Positions 18,787 through 28,824 of a stretch of DNA of 64,000 bases are shown here, in pieces. This DNA is from Tsukamurella sp. PLM1 (GTDB lineage Bacteria; Actinomycetota; Actinomycetes; Mycobacteriales; Mycobacteriaceae). The stretch is from the NCBI RefSeq assembly GCF_023168325.1, contig NZ_AP025688.1:2666001-2730000 (forward strand), read 5' to 3'. Every line of letters begins with the position of its first letter. Position 1 is the stretch's first letter. The notes under the pieces were generated by a model that saw nothing but the letters and a program-made list of their open reading frames with translations, ran no database searches and was not told the origin of the DNA. Both the position numbers and the translations under genes were made by a program.

Positions 18787-19453
18787 ATCACTCAAACGCA
18801 GCGGGATGCGGATCGTCGTCATCGGCCTGGGCCGGTTCGGCGCCTCGGTCGCGCGCGAGCTCATCGCACAGGGGGCAGAGGTGCTGGGGATCGACGCGGA
18901 CGAGCGGAGCGTGCAGCGCCTCTCGGACGACCTCACCTACGCCGCGGTCGCCGATTCCACGGACGAGGAGGCCCTCAAGCAACTCGGCGTCCCCGACTTC
19001 GCGCACGCAGTGGTGTCGATCGGATCCGACCTGGAGGCCGGCATCCTGACCACCTCGCTGCTGTCGGAGTTCCGCATCCCCAACATCTGGGCGAAGGCGA
19101 CGAGCCACCAGCACCGCCGGATCCTGGAGCGGGTCGGCGCGCACCACGTGGTGCTCCCCGAGCACGAGATGGGCGAGCGCGTGGCGCACCTCGTGACCGG
19201 CGTGAAGATGCTCGACTACGTGGAGTTCGAGCAGGACTACGCCATGGTCAAGGCGCACGCGCCGCGGAGCATCGTCGGGCTCGCACTGAAGGAGTCCGGG
19301 GTGCGACACAAGTACGGGATCACGGTGGTCGCGATCAAGCATCCGGGTGAGGACTTCACGCACGCCGATTACGACACGATCGTCCAGGACGGCGACGTGC
19401 TCATCGTGGCCGGGCGGAACGAGGCCGTCGAGGCGTTCGCGGATGTGAACTAA
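18779..19453 (+). CDS. TrkA/KtrA-type RCK regulatory subunit of K+ uptake
   Basis: 224 residues: an RCK_N Rossmann domain (MRIVVIGLGRFGASVARELI with GxGxxG; IDADERSVQ) and an RCK_C domain at the end (YDTIVQDGDVLIVAGRNEAV). It gates the channel subunit in response to nucleotides. I place the start at the TTG at 18779 (MAKSLKRSG), which overlaps the channel gene's stop by 8 bp; an ATG at 18806 is the alternative. The stop overlaps the stop of a convergent minus-strand gene. Confidence 0.88.
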   Translation: MAKSLKRSGMRIVVIGLGRFGASVARELIAQGAEVLGIDADERSVQRLSDDLTYAAVADSTDEEALKQLGVPDFAHAVVSIGSDLEAGILTTSLLSEFRIPNIWAKATSHQHRRILERVGAHHVVLPEHEMGERVAHLVTGVKMLDYVEFEQDYAMVKAHAPRSIVGLALKESGVRHKYGITVVAIKHPGEDFTHADYDTIVQDGDVLIVAGRNEAVEAFADVN

Positions 19454-19799
19454 CGCGCCCCGTCGTCCTCGGGAAGTGGCCGGCGCCAGTCCATCCCGAC
19501 GACCCGGATCCGGGTTCCGGTATCGCCGTCCCATTCGTAGCGGAGCCCCTGCGCGTCGAGGGCCGAGGTGATCGCGGCGGCGAGGTCGTCGAACGTGCGC
19601 TCGTACAGCGCGGACATCCGCTCGTCGTCGCCCGGGCGCTCGCGAGCTCGGCGGGGTCGATCGACGGTGACGGGCCGAAGGCTCCGTACCCGAGGTGGAC
19701 GGAGGGCTCCGCATAGGCGAGGGCCTTGGCGTCCTGCTGGGTGAAGTAGACGTATCCCCACTCGTCCGTGAGTGAAGCGACTCCCCATTTCTGCACCAT
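19450..19799 (-). CDS. Small protein of unknown function (apparent frameshift near 19645)
   Basis: Not recognised. The reconstructed protein of 116 residues starts MVQKWGVASLTDEWGYVYFT, reads LAYAEPSVHLGYGAFGPSPS, and, after one restored base near 19645, ends MSALYERTFDDLAAAITSAL ... MDWRRPLPEDDGAR. It is acidic and soluble with no membrane segment. Divergent from another unknown gene 46 bp away; the two may share a control region. Confidence 0.5.
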
Positions 19800-19845
19800 A
19801 CCACAGATCAGATTCACGTTCCCTGATTTGTGACATAGTGGTGTC

Positions 19846-20489
19846 ATGAGCATCTAGGAAGACCTGCAGCGCACGCCGATCGCCGACGTACGGCGGCGCG
19901 CGGCGATCGTGGACACGTGGAACGACATCGAACCCGTCGACGTCCCCGGTGGCGTGCGGTTCGCGTGGAACGACGGGGCGGACAGGCCGCCGGCTGGTTC
20001 TTCGCCGACGACGGGCGCGTACTCCTGCTGACGTACGAGCACGAGAGCGTGCTCAACTTCTACGACGACTACGCCTCGCAACTGAGCGTGTTCGGCGGCG
20101 TCCCCGACGAACTCGTCGCCATGGTCGCCGATCGCCCGGAGAGCTACGAGTTCCTCAACTCGGAGAACGACGAGGGCGGGACACTTCCGCACGCGAGCGG
20201 CGTGTTCTGGTTCGACGGTGCGCGATGGCACGTGGCGCAGGGCCTCGTCGAGTACTGCGCCGCCCACGACATCGCCCTGTTCGCGGACGGCGCCTTCAGT
20301 CACGACGTCGGGTACGACTACGCCCTGGGCGACTATCGATTCGGCGAGGAGTTCACACCCGAGGCGCTGATCGCCGAGCAGGTGGCGAACGGTTACTACG
20401 AGGAGCCGGGCGAGGAGGAGGCCGCACTCGGTGCGTTGCGCGCCGTGTTCGCGGCGTACGACCGCGCCCTCGGTAGCGTGGCGGGATGA
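19846..20489 (+). CDS. Acidic soluble protein of unknown function (in-frame TAG at codon 4 and frameshift near 19977)
   Basis: Not recognised. The strongest start is the ATG at 19846, with CATAGT 6 nt upstream, but codon 4 is TAG (MSI-stop-EDLQRTPIADVRRRA). Reading TGG there would give MSIWEDLQ. The frame then breaks near 19977, where GGGG should be GGGGG, joining FAWNDG to GQAAGWFFADDGRVLLLTYE. The rest is continuous (FYDDYASQLSVFGGVPDEL; GVFWFDGARWHVAQGLVEY) to 20489. If the stop is real, a GTG near 19911 could serve. The stop overlaps the next gene's ATG (ATGA). Confidence 0.5.
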
Positions 20490-20887
20490 CCGAGGAGTCC
20501 CGACACATCAGCGTTGTGATCGAGCGCCCAGCGGCGGACGTCTACGCGTTCGCCCGCGATCCCGAGAACCTCGTCGCATGGGCGGCCGGCCTCGCGACCG
20601 GGGTGCGCCGCAACGGCGACGACCTGATCACGGACTCACCGATGGGCGAGGTGCGCGTGCGGTTCGCGCCGGACAACGCGTTCGGCGTCCTCGACCACGA
20701 CGTGACGCTGCCCGACGGCACCGTCGTCACCAACCCCCTGCGCGTGCTGCCGCACCCCGATGGCGCCGAGGTGCTGTTCACCGTGCGGCGACTGGGTGCG
20801 GCCGACGCGGATTTCGACCGGGACTGCGCGGCGGTCCTCGCCGACCTCGAACGGCTGCGGGACCTGCTGACCGACGGCAGCGCCTAA
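20486..20887 (+). CDS. SRPBCC (START-like) family protein
   Basis: 133 residues. The pattern of a short N-terminal strand and helix (ISVVIERPAADVYAFARDPE) followed by a curved sheet (EVRVRFAPDNAFGVLDHDVTLPDG) and a long final helix (DRDCAAVLADLERLRDLLTD) is that of polyketide-cyclase/START-like SRPBCC proteins, which form a hydrophobic ligand pocket. The ligand is unknown. Translationally coupled by ATGA overlap to the preceding unknown gene, so the two probably act together. Confidence 0.7.
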   Translation: MTEESRHISVVIERPAADVYAFARDPENLVAWAAGLATGVRRNGDDLITDSPMGEVRVRFAPDNAFGVLDHDVTLPDGTVVTNPLRVLPHPDGAEVLFTVRRLGAADADFDRDCAAVLADLERLRDLLTDGSA

Positions 20888-20911
20888 CCAGGGAACCCCC
20901 TCGGGATCTTC

Positions 20912-20927
20912 TCGAACATGTTCTCGA
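20912..20927. promoter_or_regulatory. SOS-box-like palindrome upstream of the DUF222/HNH gene (weak)
   Basis: TCGAACATGTTCTCGA contains the perfect 10-bp palindrome GAACATGTTC. The mycobacterial LexA box is TCGAAC-N4-GTTCGA; here the half-sites are separated by 2, not 4, so it is at best a damaged or error-containing box. It lies about 60 bp upstream of the start codon, a sensible operator position. Confidence 0.25.
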
Positions 20928-20983
20928 CTTTCATTGCCGCCCCTCTATCAGCAAGGTAGAATCGAGAGTGAGAGGGGGCGGCG

Positions 20984-22592
20984 ATGAGCACTTCTACCAG
21001 CACACGAGTCGAGTATCTCAATGCTCTCGCCACCTTCGAACAGGCGGCCGAACAGCTGGCGCAGGCCGATCCCGTGATGCTCGATTCGCAGGACGTGCTC
21101 ACGTCGATGTCGCGGCTCGAGACCGCGGCGCGGAAGGTTCCGTACGCCCAGCACGCACTGACCCAAGTCGCCGTGGAGCAGGGACTGCCGGCGCAGTTGG
21201 GGTACACCGGCATGAAGGAGCTGCTCGTGCGGCGGCTGCGGCTCGCGGGCGGCGAGGCCCGTGACCGGATCCACGGCGCGCGGGATCGCGCTCGCCAGCA
21301 CGGCCACGGCGTGAGCCCCGAGCCGCGGTACGCGCTCGTCGCCGATGCGCAGCGGGACGGAACGATCTCCGATCGGCACGCGCTCGCCATCGAGACGGTG
21401 TTCGCGAAGTGCCGCAAGACCATCAAACCCGATGAGGCCGCGATACTGGAGGACGTGCTCGTCACCGCCGCGGCGGACGTCCCTCCCGAGGACCTCGCCG
21501 TCATCGGCGCCCGCGCGCTCGCCTACCTGGATCCCGATGGGGCCGAGCCGAACTCCGACGTCGTCGCCAAGGCGCGGGCCTGCATCTGGGCAAGCAGGAC
21601 GACGATCTCATGTCCGCGTTCGACGGCGACCTCTCCCCCGAGGGCGCGCGCTGCTCGATGTCGTGCTCGAGAAGCTGTCCCGCCCCGGCGTGAACAATCC
21701 GGACGATGCGGACGCCCCCGTCGATCCCACCGACCAGGACGCGGTGCGGGCGGCCGCGAAGCGCGATCACCGCACCACCGCACAGCGCGATCACGACGCT
21801 CTCGTCACCGCGCTACGAATGGCGATCGCGTCGGGCGAGCTCGGGCAGCACCGCGGCCTGCCGTGCTTCCCGATCATCACCCTCGGGATCGATCAGCTCG
21901 AATCCGAGACCGGCGTCGCCACCACCGCCACGGGCGGAAGGCTCCCCGTCGAGGACGCGCTGCGCATGATGGGCGCCAACCCGAAGTACGTCCTGGTGCT
22001 GGACCTGCAGAGCCGGCCGCTGTTCCTCGGGCGCGAGAAGCGCCTGGCCTCCGCGGACCAGCGGATCGCGCTGTACGGCTCCGAGAAGGGCTGCACCGCA
22101 CCCGGATGCGACGCGCCGGCCACCCGCTGCCAGGTGCACCACATCACCGAATGGGCCGACGGCGGCGCCACGGACATCGTCTGCCTGACCCTCGCCTGCG
22201 ATGCACACCACGGCAAGGTCACACCCGACACGGCGGAGTTCCCGCGCGGTTGGGAGACCGTCACCGTCCGCCACGGCGAGTACGCCGGCCGCACCGGCTG
22301 GCGCCGCACGGCCGACACGTCACAACAACACCAGGTGAACCACAAGCACCACGCCCAGGAGTTGTACCGCGAAGCCCTCAAGCGGTGGCAGCGCCACCGC
22401 GCCGAGTTCGTGAACCTGTGGCGCAGTGAGGAACTGCGCGTGCAGTACGAGCACTTCGTGGGCCCGATCGATCAGGAGATCTCCGCGATCCTCGACGGCC
22501 CGAACGGCCCGCCGATCCTCGAAGCCCTCCTCGCCGAGCACGACGCCGACGACGCCTGGCGCGACTGCCCGCCGGCGGCTGAGGCCGCGTGA
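20984..22592 (+). CDS. DUF222 / HNH endonuclease-domain protein, 13E12 repeat family (frameshifts near 21590 and 21650)
   Basis: An N-terminal DUF222 alpha-helical domain (MSTSTSTRVEYLNALATFEQ onward) and a C-terminal HNH nuclease motif (CTAPGCDAPATRCQVHHITE, then a distal CDAHHGKV). Two one-base losses break it: after AKARAC (near 21590) and after LSPEGAR (near 21650). The reconstructed length is about 537 residues, usual for the family. These genes are multicopy in mycolata, and some mycobacterial copies are damage-inducible. The ATG at 20984 has an AGAGGGGG site and a TAGAAT -10 upstream. Convergent with dinB, with 4 bp between stops. Confidence 0.82.
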
Positions 22593-22596
22593 GCCT

Positions 22597-23979
22597 TCAG
22601 TCGTCCGCGTCCTCGTGCTCGTCGGTGCGCAGGTGCTCGGCGGGCCAGTCCAGGAGTCCAGCGGATCGGCCTCGCGGAGCTGGGGATCGTCGGCCTGGAA
22701 ACTGCGCATGCGGCCCGGGCCGGACGTGCGGGTCTCGAACCGCACACTCAGCACGCCGTGGCCCGCGCCCTGCACCCACCCGTGCCCGAACTCCGGGTGC
22801 CGCACGTCCATACCGGGCCGCCAGGCGACGGCGCCGTCGGACTGCGCGACATCGACGTCGGGCTCCAGGACGGCGGCACCGTCGGCCTCCGAAACGTCTG
22901 CGGCCCCGGCACTCTCCTCCCCGAACAACGTGAACTGCTCCACGCTGCTCAGCCCCGAGAACCCGACCCCCACCAGCCGCAGACCGCCGATCTCCACGGG
23001 GTCCGAGGGCGAGGCGCTGGGCGGTCGCGGTGAGCACGGCACCGTCGGTGGTCGCGGCGGGCAGCGTCGCGGACCGCGTGAGGATCGACATGTCCGACCG
23101 CTTCACCTTGAGCACGACGGTACGCGCGCCGCGCCCGTCCGGCGCAGCCGCCGCAGGGCGTGCTCGGCGCTGCGGTCGATCTCCCGGCGCAGCGCGTTCA
23201 TCGTGGTCACGTCGGTCTCGAGCGTGTGCTCTGCACTGATCGACTTCGCCTCGCCGTTCAGCGCCACCGGCCGATCGTCCTCGCCCCGTGCCAACCGGTG
23301 CAGCGCCGGCCCGACGGTCGCGCCCAGCACCGATACGACCTCAACCTCGCTCATCGCCGCGAACTGGCCGATCGTGTCGATCCCCAAGCGCGCCAGCCGC
23401 TCCCCCGCCACCGGACCGACCCCCCACAGCTTGCGGACGGGCAGCGGATGCAGCAACGCGTCCTGCTCCGCCGGCGGGACCACGAACACCCCGTCGGGCT
23501 TCGCGAGCCCGGACGCGATCTTGGCGGCCTGCTTCCGCCCCCGCCCCGACGGAGGCCACGAGCCCCGTCGCCTCCCGGATCCGCGACCGCAGCTCCTCGG
23601 CGAACGCCCGCACGTCCGACGGTGCCGCCCCGGCCAGCTCGGCGGGTTCGCCGAAGGCCTCGTCGAACGACAGCGTCTCCACGACGGGGATCAGCTCCCG
23701 CACGGTGGCGAACACGCGCCGGCTGACCGTCCCGTACAGCGCACCGCGCGGCGGCAGCACCACGGCCGGCGCGCCCACGAGCCGGCGCGCCTGGTGCATC
23801 GGCATCGCGGACCGCGCGCCGTACACCCGGGCCTCGTACGAGCAGCCCGCGACCACGCCGCGGCCGCCCAGCCCGCCCACCAGCACGGGGCGTCCGCGCA
23901 GGGTGGGCCGGGTCAGCTGCTCGCAGGACGCGAAGAACGCGTCCATATCGAAGTGCAGCACCCAGCGCGCGCTGCTCAC
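22597..23979 (-). CDS. dinB: DNA polymerase IV (Y-family), DinX/DinB1 type, with four frame breaks
   Basis: The N-terminus [17 protein letters not shown] holds the first catalytic Asp, and [14 protein letters not shown] the second acidic motif. The little-finger domain follows ([39 protein letters not shown]). The end, [19 protein letters not shown] ... [18 protein letters not shown], matches the longer mycobacterial type (Rv1537 is about 463 residues; here about 461). The frame changes near 23530, 23115, 23010 and 22660, but the parts join colinearly. Errors are likelier than decay, yet four breaks in one non-essential gene also allow a real pseudogene. Lies in an ileS-hydratase-dinB run. 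Confidence 0.8.
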
Positions 23980-23991
23980 GCGACTACCCGG

Positions 23992-24795
23992 TCACCCGCG
24001 CCGGAACTCGGGGCGGCGTTTTGCGAGGAACGCGTCGACGCCCTCCGAGCCCTCGGCCCCGGCGACGGCGGCGGCGATCTCCACCGCCTCCACCTTCATC
24101 GACGCGACCAGGCCCCGGTCGCGGGACTCCCGCATCAGCCGCTTGGTCGTGGCGAACGCGTTCGCGGGCCCGGCGCGCAGCCCGTCGACCACGGACGCCA
24201 CCGCATCGTCGAGCTCCGCGGCCGGCACCGCGCGGCTCACCAGGCCCCACTCCGCCGCCTCGCGGCCGGTGATCGCGCGGTTGGTGAGCGCCAGGTCCAT
24301 CACGCGCGGCCACGACAGGCGGTCGGGCAGGATCCAGCTCGCGCCGCAGTCGGGCGTGAGACCGGCGGCGGTGTACGCGAAGAGCAGCTTCGCCTCGTCC
24401 GCCGCGATCACGACATCGCCGGCGAGCGCGACACCGAGGCCGCCGCCCGCGGTCGTCCCCTGGATCACGGACACCACCGGGATCGAGAGCCCGCGGATCA
24501 GCGCGATCCCCGCGTGCACCAGGTTCGCGATCGCCGTCACGTGCTCGCCCCGGTCGGGTGCTGCCGCGATGTCGGCGAGGTCGCCTCCGGCGCTGAACAT
24601 CCGCCCGCGGGCCCGCACGACCGCGACCCGGGCGCGTCCCGCCTCCACGTCATCCACCAGCGTCCGGGCGGCGCGCTCGAACGCCTCGCCCATCCGCAGG
24701 TCCAACGCGTTCCCGCCGGGCCGGACCAGTTCGATCGTCGCCACACCGTCGTCGAGAACGTACTCGACCCGCTCCTGCGATCCGGGCTCGCTCAT
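23992..24795 (-). CDS. Enoyl-CoA hydratase/isomerase family protein
   Basis: 267 residues of crotonase fold. The oxyanion-hole motifs are visible: [15 protein letters not shown] and [20 protein letters not shown]. The usual second catalytic glutamate region reads [20 protein letters not shown], which has Asp instead of the typical Glu-Gly, so isomerase or another crotonase chemistry is as likely as hydration. The ATG overlaps the ileS stop (ATGA), so it is cotranslated with ileS; dinB follows after 12 bp. The substrate is unknown; fatty-acid or side-chain degradation is the default guess. Confidence 0.88.
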   Translation of the reverse strand: MSEPGSQERVEYVLDDGVATIELVRPGGNALDLRMGEAFERAARTLVDDVEAGRARVAVVRARGRMFSAGGDLADIAAAPDRGEHVTAIANLVHAGIALIRGLSIPVVSVIQGTTAGGGLGVALAGDVVIAADEAKLLFAYTAAGLTPDCGASWILPDRLSWPRVMDLALTNRAITGREAAEWGLVSRAVPAAELDDAVASVVDGLRAGPANAFATTKRLMRESRDRGLVASMKVEAVEIAAAVAGAEGSEGVDAFLAKRRPEFRRG

Positions 24796-27700
24796 GCCCG
24801 CACCAGCTTCGCGCGCACCCCGTCACCCAGATCCACGGCGTCGGCGTCTCCGTCGAGCGAGCCGAACTCGAGAGAGGTCGCGAGCACCTCGCTCGCGATG
24901 AGCTCGCGGTGCGTCTGCGCGGCGTCGGCGTGCTCGACGGGCACATCCAGCACCAGCGCGATCCGGTCGCTCACGTCGAGCCCCGCCGCGCGGCGCGCCT
25001 CCTGCAGCTCGCGGATGCGGTCCTTGGCCCAGCCCTCGGCCTCCAGTTCCGCATCCACCGTGAGGTCGAGCACGACGAGCCCGGCACCGTCGGGCAGCTC
25101 CGCGGTGGAGTCGGGCGCTGCGGCCACCAGCTTGCGGGTGAACTCGCCGTCCTGGAGCTCGATGCCCGCGGCGGTCACCACGCCGTCGGCGACGGTGTAG
25201 TCGCCGGACTTCACGGCCTTGATCACCGTCTGGACGTCCTTGCCCAGGCGCGGACCGGCGGCGCGAGCGTTGACCGCGATCTCGACCCGGCCGTACCGAT
25301 CGGCGTCGGGCGAGACCTGCACGTCGCGCACGTTCACCTCGTCGGCGATGATCGACGCGAACGGCGCCAGTTTCTCCGCGCCGGGGCCGGCGACGGTGAG
25401 CGTGTGCAGCGGCAGCCGCACGCGCAGCTTGTTCGCCTTGCGCACCGAGGAGGCCACAGAGCAGACGTCGCGGACCTCGTCCATCGCCGCGACCAGGTCC
25501 GGATCCGCCGGGAGGTCGGTCGCCGAGGGCCAGTCCGTCAGGTGCACCGACTCCTCCCGTGAGGCCGCGCCACATGGCCTCGGTGGCCATCGGGAGCAGC
25601 GGCGCCGCGAGCCGGCAGGCGGTCTCCAGCACGGTGTACAGCGTGTCGAAGCACCCCTGGTCGGAGCCGTCCCAGAACCGGGCACGGGAGCGCCGCACGT
25701 ACCAGTTGGTGAGCGCGTCCACGAACAGCCGCAGCTCCTCGCAGGCGTCGGCGACGTTGTACGTCTCGAGCGCCTCGGTCATGGTGTCGCGGGTCTGGGC
25801 GAGCTTGGCCAGGATGTACCGGTCCAGCACGTCCTGCGAATCGGTGCGCCACGTGGCCGGCTGCTCCGCGTACAGCTGCAGGAACGAGTAGGCGTTCCAC
25901 AGCGGCAGCAGCGTCTGCCGCACGCCGTCGCGGATGCCCTGCTCGGTGACCACGAGGTTGCCGCCGCGCAGGATGGGCGAGGCCATGAGGAACCAGCGCA
26001 TGGCGTCGGACCCGTCGCGGTTGAAGACCTCGTTGACGTCCGGGTAGTTCCGCTTGGACTTGGACATCTTCAGGCCGTCGTGGCCCAGCACGATGCCGTG
26101 CGCCGCCACCGTGCGGAAGGCGGCGGAGTCGAACAGCGCCGTCGCCAGCACGTGCAGGTTGTAGAACCAACCCTTGGTCTGCCCGTTGTACTCGACGATG
26201 AAGTCGCCCGGGAAGTGCGTGTCGAACCACTCCTGGTTCTCGAACGGATAGTGCACCTGCGCGAAGGGCATCGAGCCCGACTCGAACCAGCAGTCCAGCA
26301 CCTCGGGGACCCGGCGCATCGTCGACTTCCCGGTCGGGTCATCGGGATTCGGCCGGGTCAGCTCGTCGATGTACGGGCGGTGCAGGTTCGTCGGGCGCAC
26401 GCCGAAATCGCGCTCCAGCTCGTCGAGCGAGCCGTAGACGTCGACGCGGGGGTACGCGGGATCGTCCGAGACCCACACCGGGATCGGAGCACCCCAGTAC
26501 CGGTTGCGGCTGATGTTCCAATCGCGCGCGCCCTCGACCCACTTGCCGAACTGGCCGTCGCGCAAATGCGCGGGGCTCCAGGTGATGTCCTGGTTCAGCT
26601 CCAGCATGCGCGGGATGATCTTGGTGACCTCGACGAACCACGAGGGCACGGCCATGTAGATCAGCGGCTGGCCCGAACGCCACGAGTGCGGGTAGCTGTG
26701 CTCGATGGTCTCGTGCCGCAGCAACCGGCCCTTGGCCTTGAGGTCCTTGGTGATCACCGGGTTCGCATCGAACACCTGCAGACCCTCGTACGGCGGCACC
26801 GCGGAGGTGAACTTGCCGCCCGCGTCCAGCGGCTGCACGACCTCGATGCCGTACTTGCCGGTCGCGAGGTCCATGTCCTCCTCACCGAAGGCCGGCGCGA
26901 GGTGCACCACTCCGGTGCCGGAATCGGTGGTCACGTAGTCGGCGAGCAGCGTGACGTGCGCCTTGGGGTGGCCGGCGAAGAAGTCGAAGGGCGGCTCGTA
27001 GGCGACGAACTCCAGGTCGCGGCCCTTGTACGTGCCCTTGACCTCCGGCGACTCCCCCAGCTCGCGGGCGTACTGCCCCAGCCGCGCGTCGGCGAGCAGG
27101 TAATCCTTCCCGTCGAGCCCGGTGACGACGACGTAGTCGAGATCCGGGTGCACCGCGATCGCGAGGTTCGACGGCAGCGTCCAGGGCGTGGTGGTCCAGA
27201 TCAGGGCCTCGACGCCGTCGAGTTCCTCCAGCTTCGTGCCCTTGGTGCGCAGCGGCATCCCGACGGTGACCGCCGGGTCCTGCCGCATCTTGTAGGCGTC
27301 GTCGAGCTTGGACTCCTGGTTCGACAGCGGCGTCTGCTCGTACCAGGAGTAGGGCAGCACGCGGTAGCCCTGGTAGATCAGGCCCTTCTCGTGCAGGGTC
27401 TTGAACGCCCACATGACGGACTCCATGAAGTCCAGGTCGAGCGTCTTGTAGTCGTTGTCGAAGTCGACCCAGCGGGCCTGGCGGGTGACGTACTGGCGCC
27501 ACTCCTCGGTGTACCGCAGCACCGAGGTGCGGCAGTAGTCGTTGAACTTCTCCACGCCCATGGTCTCGATCTCGGACTTGTCCTTGATCCCCAGCTGGCG
27601 CTCGGCCTCGAGCTCGGCGGGCAGGCCGTGGGTGTCCCAGCCGAACCGGCGGTCGACCTTCTTGCCGCGCATGGTCTGGAAGCGGGGAACCAGGTCCTTG

Positions 27701-27975
27701 ACGTAACCGGTCAGGAGGTGCCCGTAGTGGGGCAGGCCGTTGGCGAACGGCGGACCGTCGTAGAACACGAACTCCTCATCGCGGTCACCACTCGGCCCGC
27801 TCGCTCCGCTCCCGGCGCCGTCCCGGTTCGCGATCGACTTGCGGAAGGTGTCGTGCTCGGCCCAGTACGCGAGGACGCGTTCCTCGAGGTCGGGGAACGA
27901 CGGTGCGCCCGTGCGGGCGGGTCCGTCGTCGTCTCGGGTCATGTCGACCAGCGGATAGGGGCGCTTCTCACTCAC
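24792..27975 (-). CDS. ileS: Isoleucyl-tRNA synthetase (2-base frame break near 25555)
   Basis: About 1061 residues of the long class I IleRS type. The HIGH-like motif is [16 protein letters not shown], the KMSKS motif is [14 protein letters not shown], the CP1 editing domain lies between, and the anticodon-binding domain follows ([20 protein letters not shown]). The frame breaks at [14 protein letters not shown] near 25555. Restoring AG in a GGAGGAG repeat gives [13 protein letters not shown], so this is a two-base loss in a short repeat. As an essential enzyme it must be intact in the cell. The GTG at 27975 has a GAGGAG site. Controlled by the T-box leader just upstream. Confidence 0.94.
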
Positions 27976-27980
27976 GGTGA

Positions 27981-28190
27981 CTCCTCGTGCCGTTACTACC
28001 AGCACGGGGACGATGCCCGGCCTTCGGCCGAGAACCGCGGTACCACCCCGCTTGCGCCGCCCACGACGGGCGGCGCCTCTTGAAACGGGCTGTGACGGGC
28101 CCACCCGTCCGGTTCTACTGCGGCCGCCCCACGGCGGCCGGTTCTTCCGGATGCTCCCCGGTGATGGCCGGATCGTCGCGCGTCAAGGAT
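27981..28190 (-). promoter_or_regulatory. T-box leader (isoleucine specifier) controlling ileS
   Basis: The minus strand carries the T-box core GGTGGTACCGCGG (28047-28035), which pairs with the uncharged tRNA acceptor end. Upstream is a Stem I specifier region GGCCATCACCGGGGAGC, in which ATC (28165-28163) is an isoleucine codon, followed by the conserved GGAAGAAC. No U-tract terminator follows. Instead the leader ends at the GAGGAG ribosome site of ileS (27986-27981), as in actinobacterial ileS T-boxes that act on translation initiation. Uncharged tRNA-Ile should open the ribosome site. The core motif is certain; outer boundaries are approximate. Confidence 0.88.
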
Positions 28191-28194
28191 AACG

Positions 28195-28793
28195 CTATTT
28201 CTTATCGGGTTCTTCCGGGGCGTCCACTCGGCGCCCCAGGCCTGATCGATCCGGATCTGCGGGATCTGATCGGTCATGTCCGGGTCGTACTTCCCGGGCG
28301 CGAACAGGCCGCGGGTCGCTTCGTCGTCGGTGTCGGCCGGCGATTCGTGCTCCCACCCGCTGAGCCCGCCCAGCGGGCCCCGCGCGAACTGCTCGGTGAT
28401 GGGCGCGTCCGGGTCCGAGTCCGGGTGGTGACCGAACTCTTCATGTCCGACGGTGCGCGCCTCTCGCGTCGCGTCGTCGACCGGTTCGTCGGGCTCGGGC
28501 TCATCGCCCCGGGCCTCGACGGTGCCGGATTCCTCGGCGGGCGCATCGGCGTCGCTGTCCGGCGCGGACTCGGCCTCGTCGTCCGCGGAGCGGTCCCGAC
28601 CGGGCGACCACCGCGCACCGTCGGCCTTGTCCCGGTCGCCCCGACGGTACGTGAGCACGTCACCGAGGAGCAGGAGCACACCGACGACCGACACCACCAC
28701 ACAGGCGATGGCGAGCCAGAGATTGGCCGTGATCAGGGCGACGATCAGCAGGATGAACCCGATGACCGTCGCCCCCAGAGCGGCTATCAGCAT
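28195..28793 (-). CDS. Small membrane protein with acidic tail, unknown function (apparent frameshift near 28225)
   Basis: Two N-terminal membrane helices (MLIAALGATVIGFILLIVAL and LWLAIACVVVSVVGVLLLLG), then a long acidic, Pro/Ala-rich cytoplasmic tail (SADDEAESAPDSDADAPAEE ... FGHHPDSDPDAP). As given, the frame runs into the ileS leader. Restoring one G near 28225 (GAGTGG to GAGGTGG) gives WGAEVDAPEEPDKK and a TAG at 28195, making 199 residues, and leaves the T-box non-coding, which I prefer. Lies between wag31 and ileS. No known domain. Confidence 0.65.
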
Positions 28794-28824
28794 CCGTATG
28801 CTCCGCCTCTACCGGTTCGACGAC

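Noticed and set aside
17426-19453. One 675-residue fused K+ channel plus RCK protein
   Set aside because: The join is a frameshift artefact; repairing one G gives a normal channel end at 18786 and a normal overlapping RCK start at 18779.
20912-20927. Bona fide LexA box upstream of the HNH gene
   Set aside because: Half-sites are 2 bp apart instead of 4; kept only as a weak site.
28195-28793. Membrane protein extending through the ileS leader to 27996
   Set aside because: The extension would translate the T-box; the repaired frame ends at 28195 just before it.
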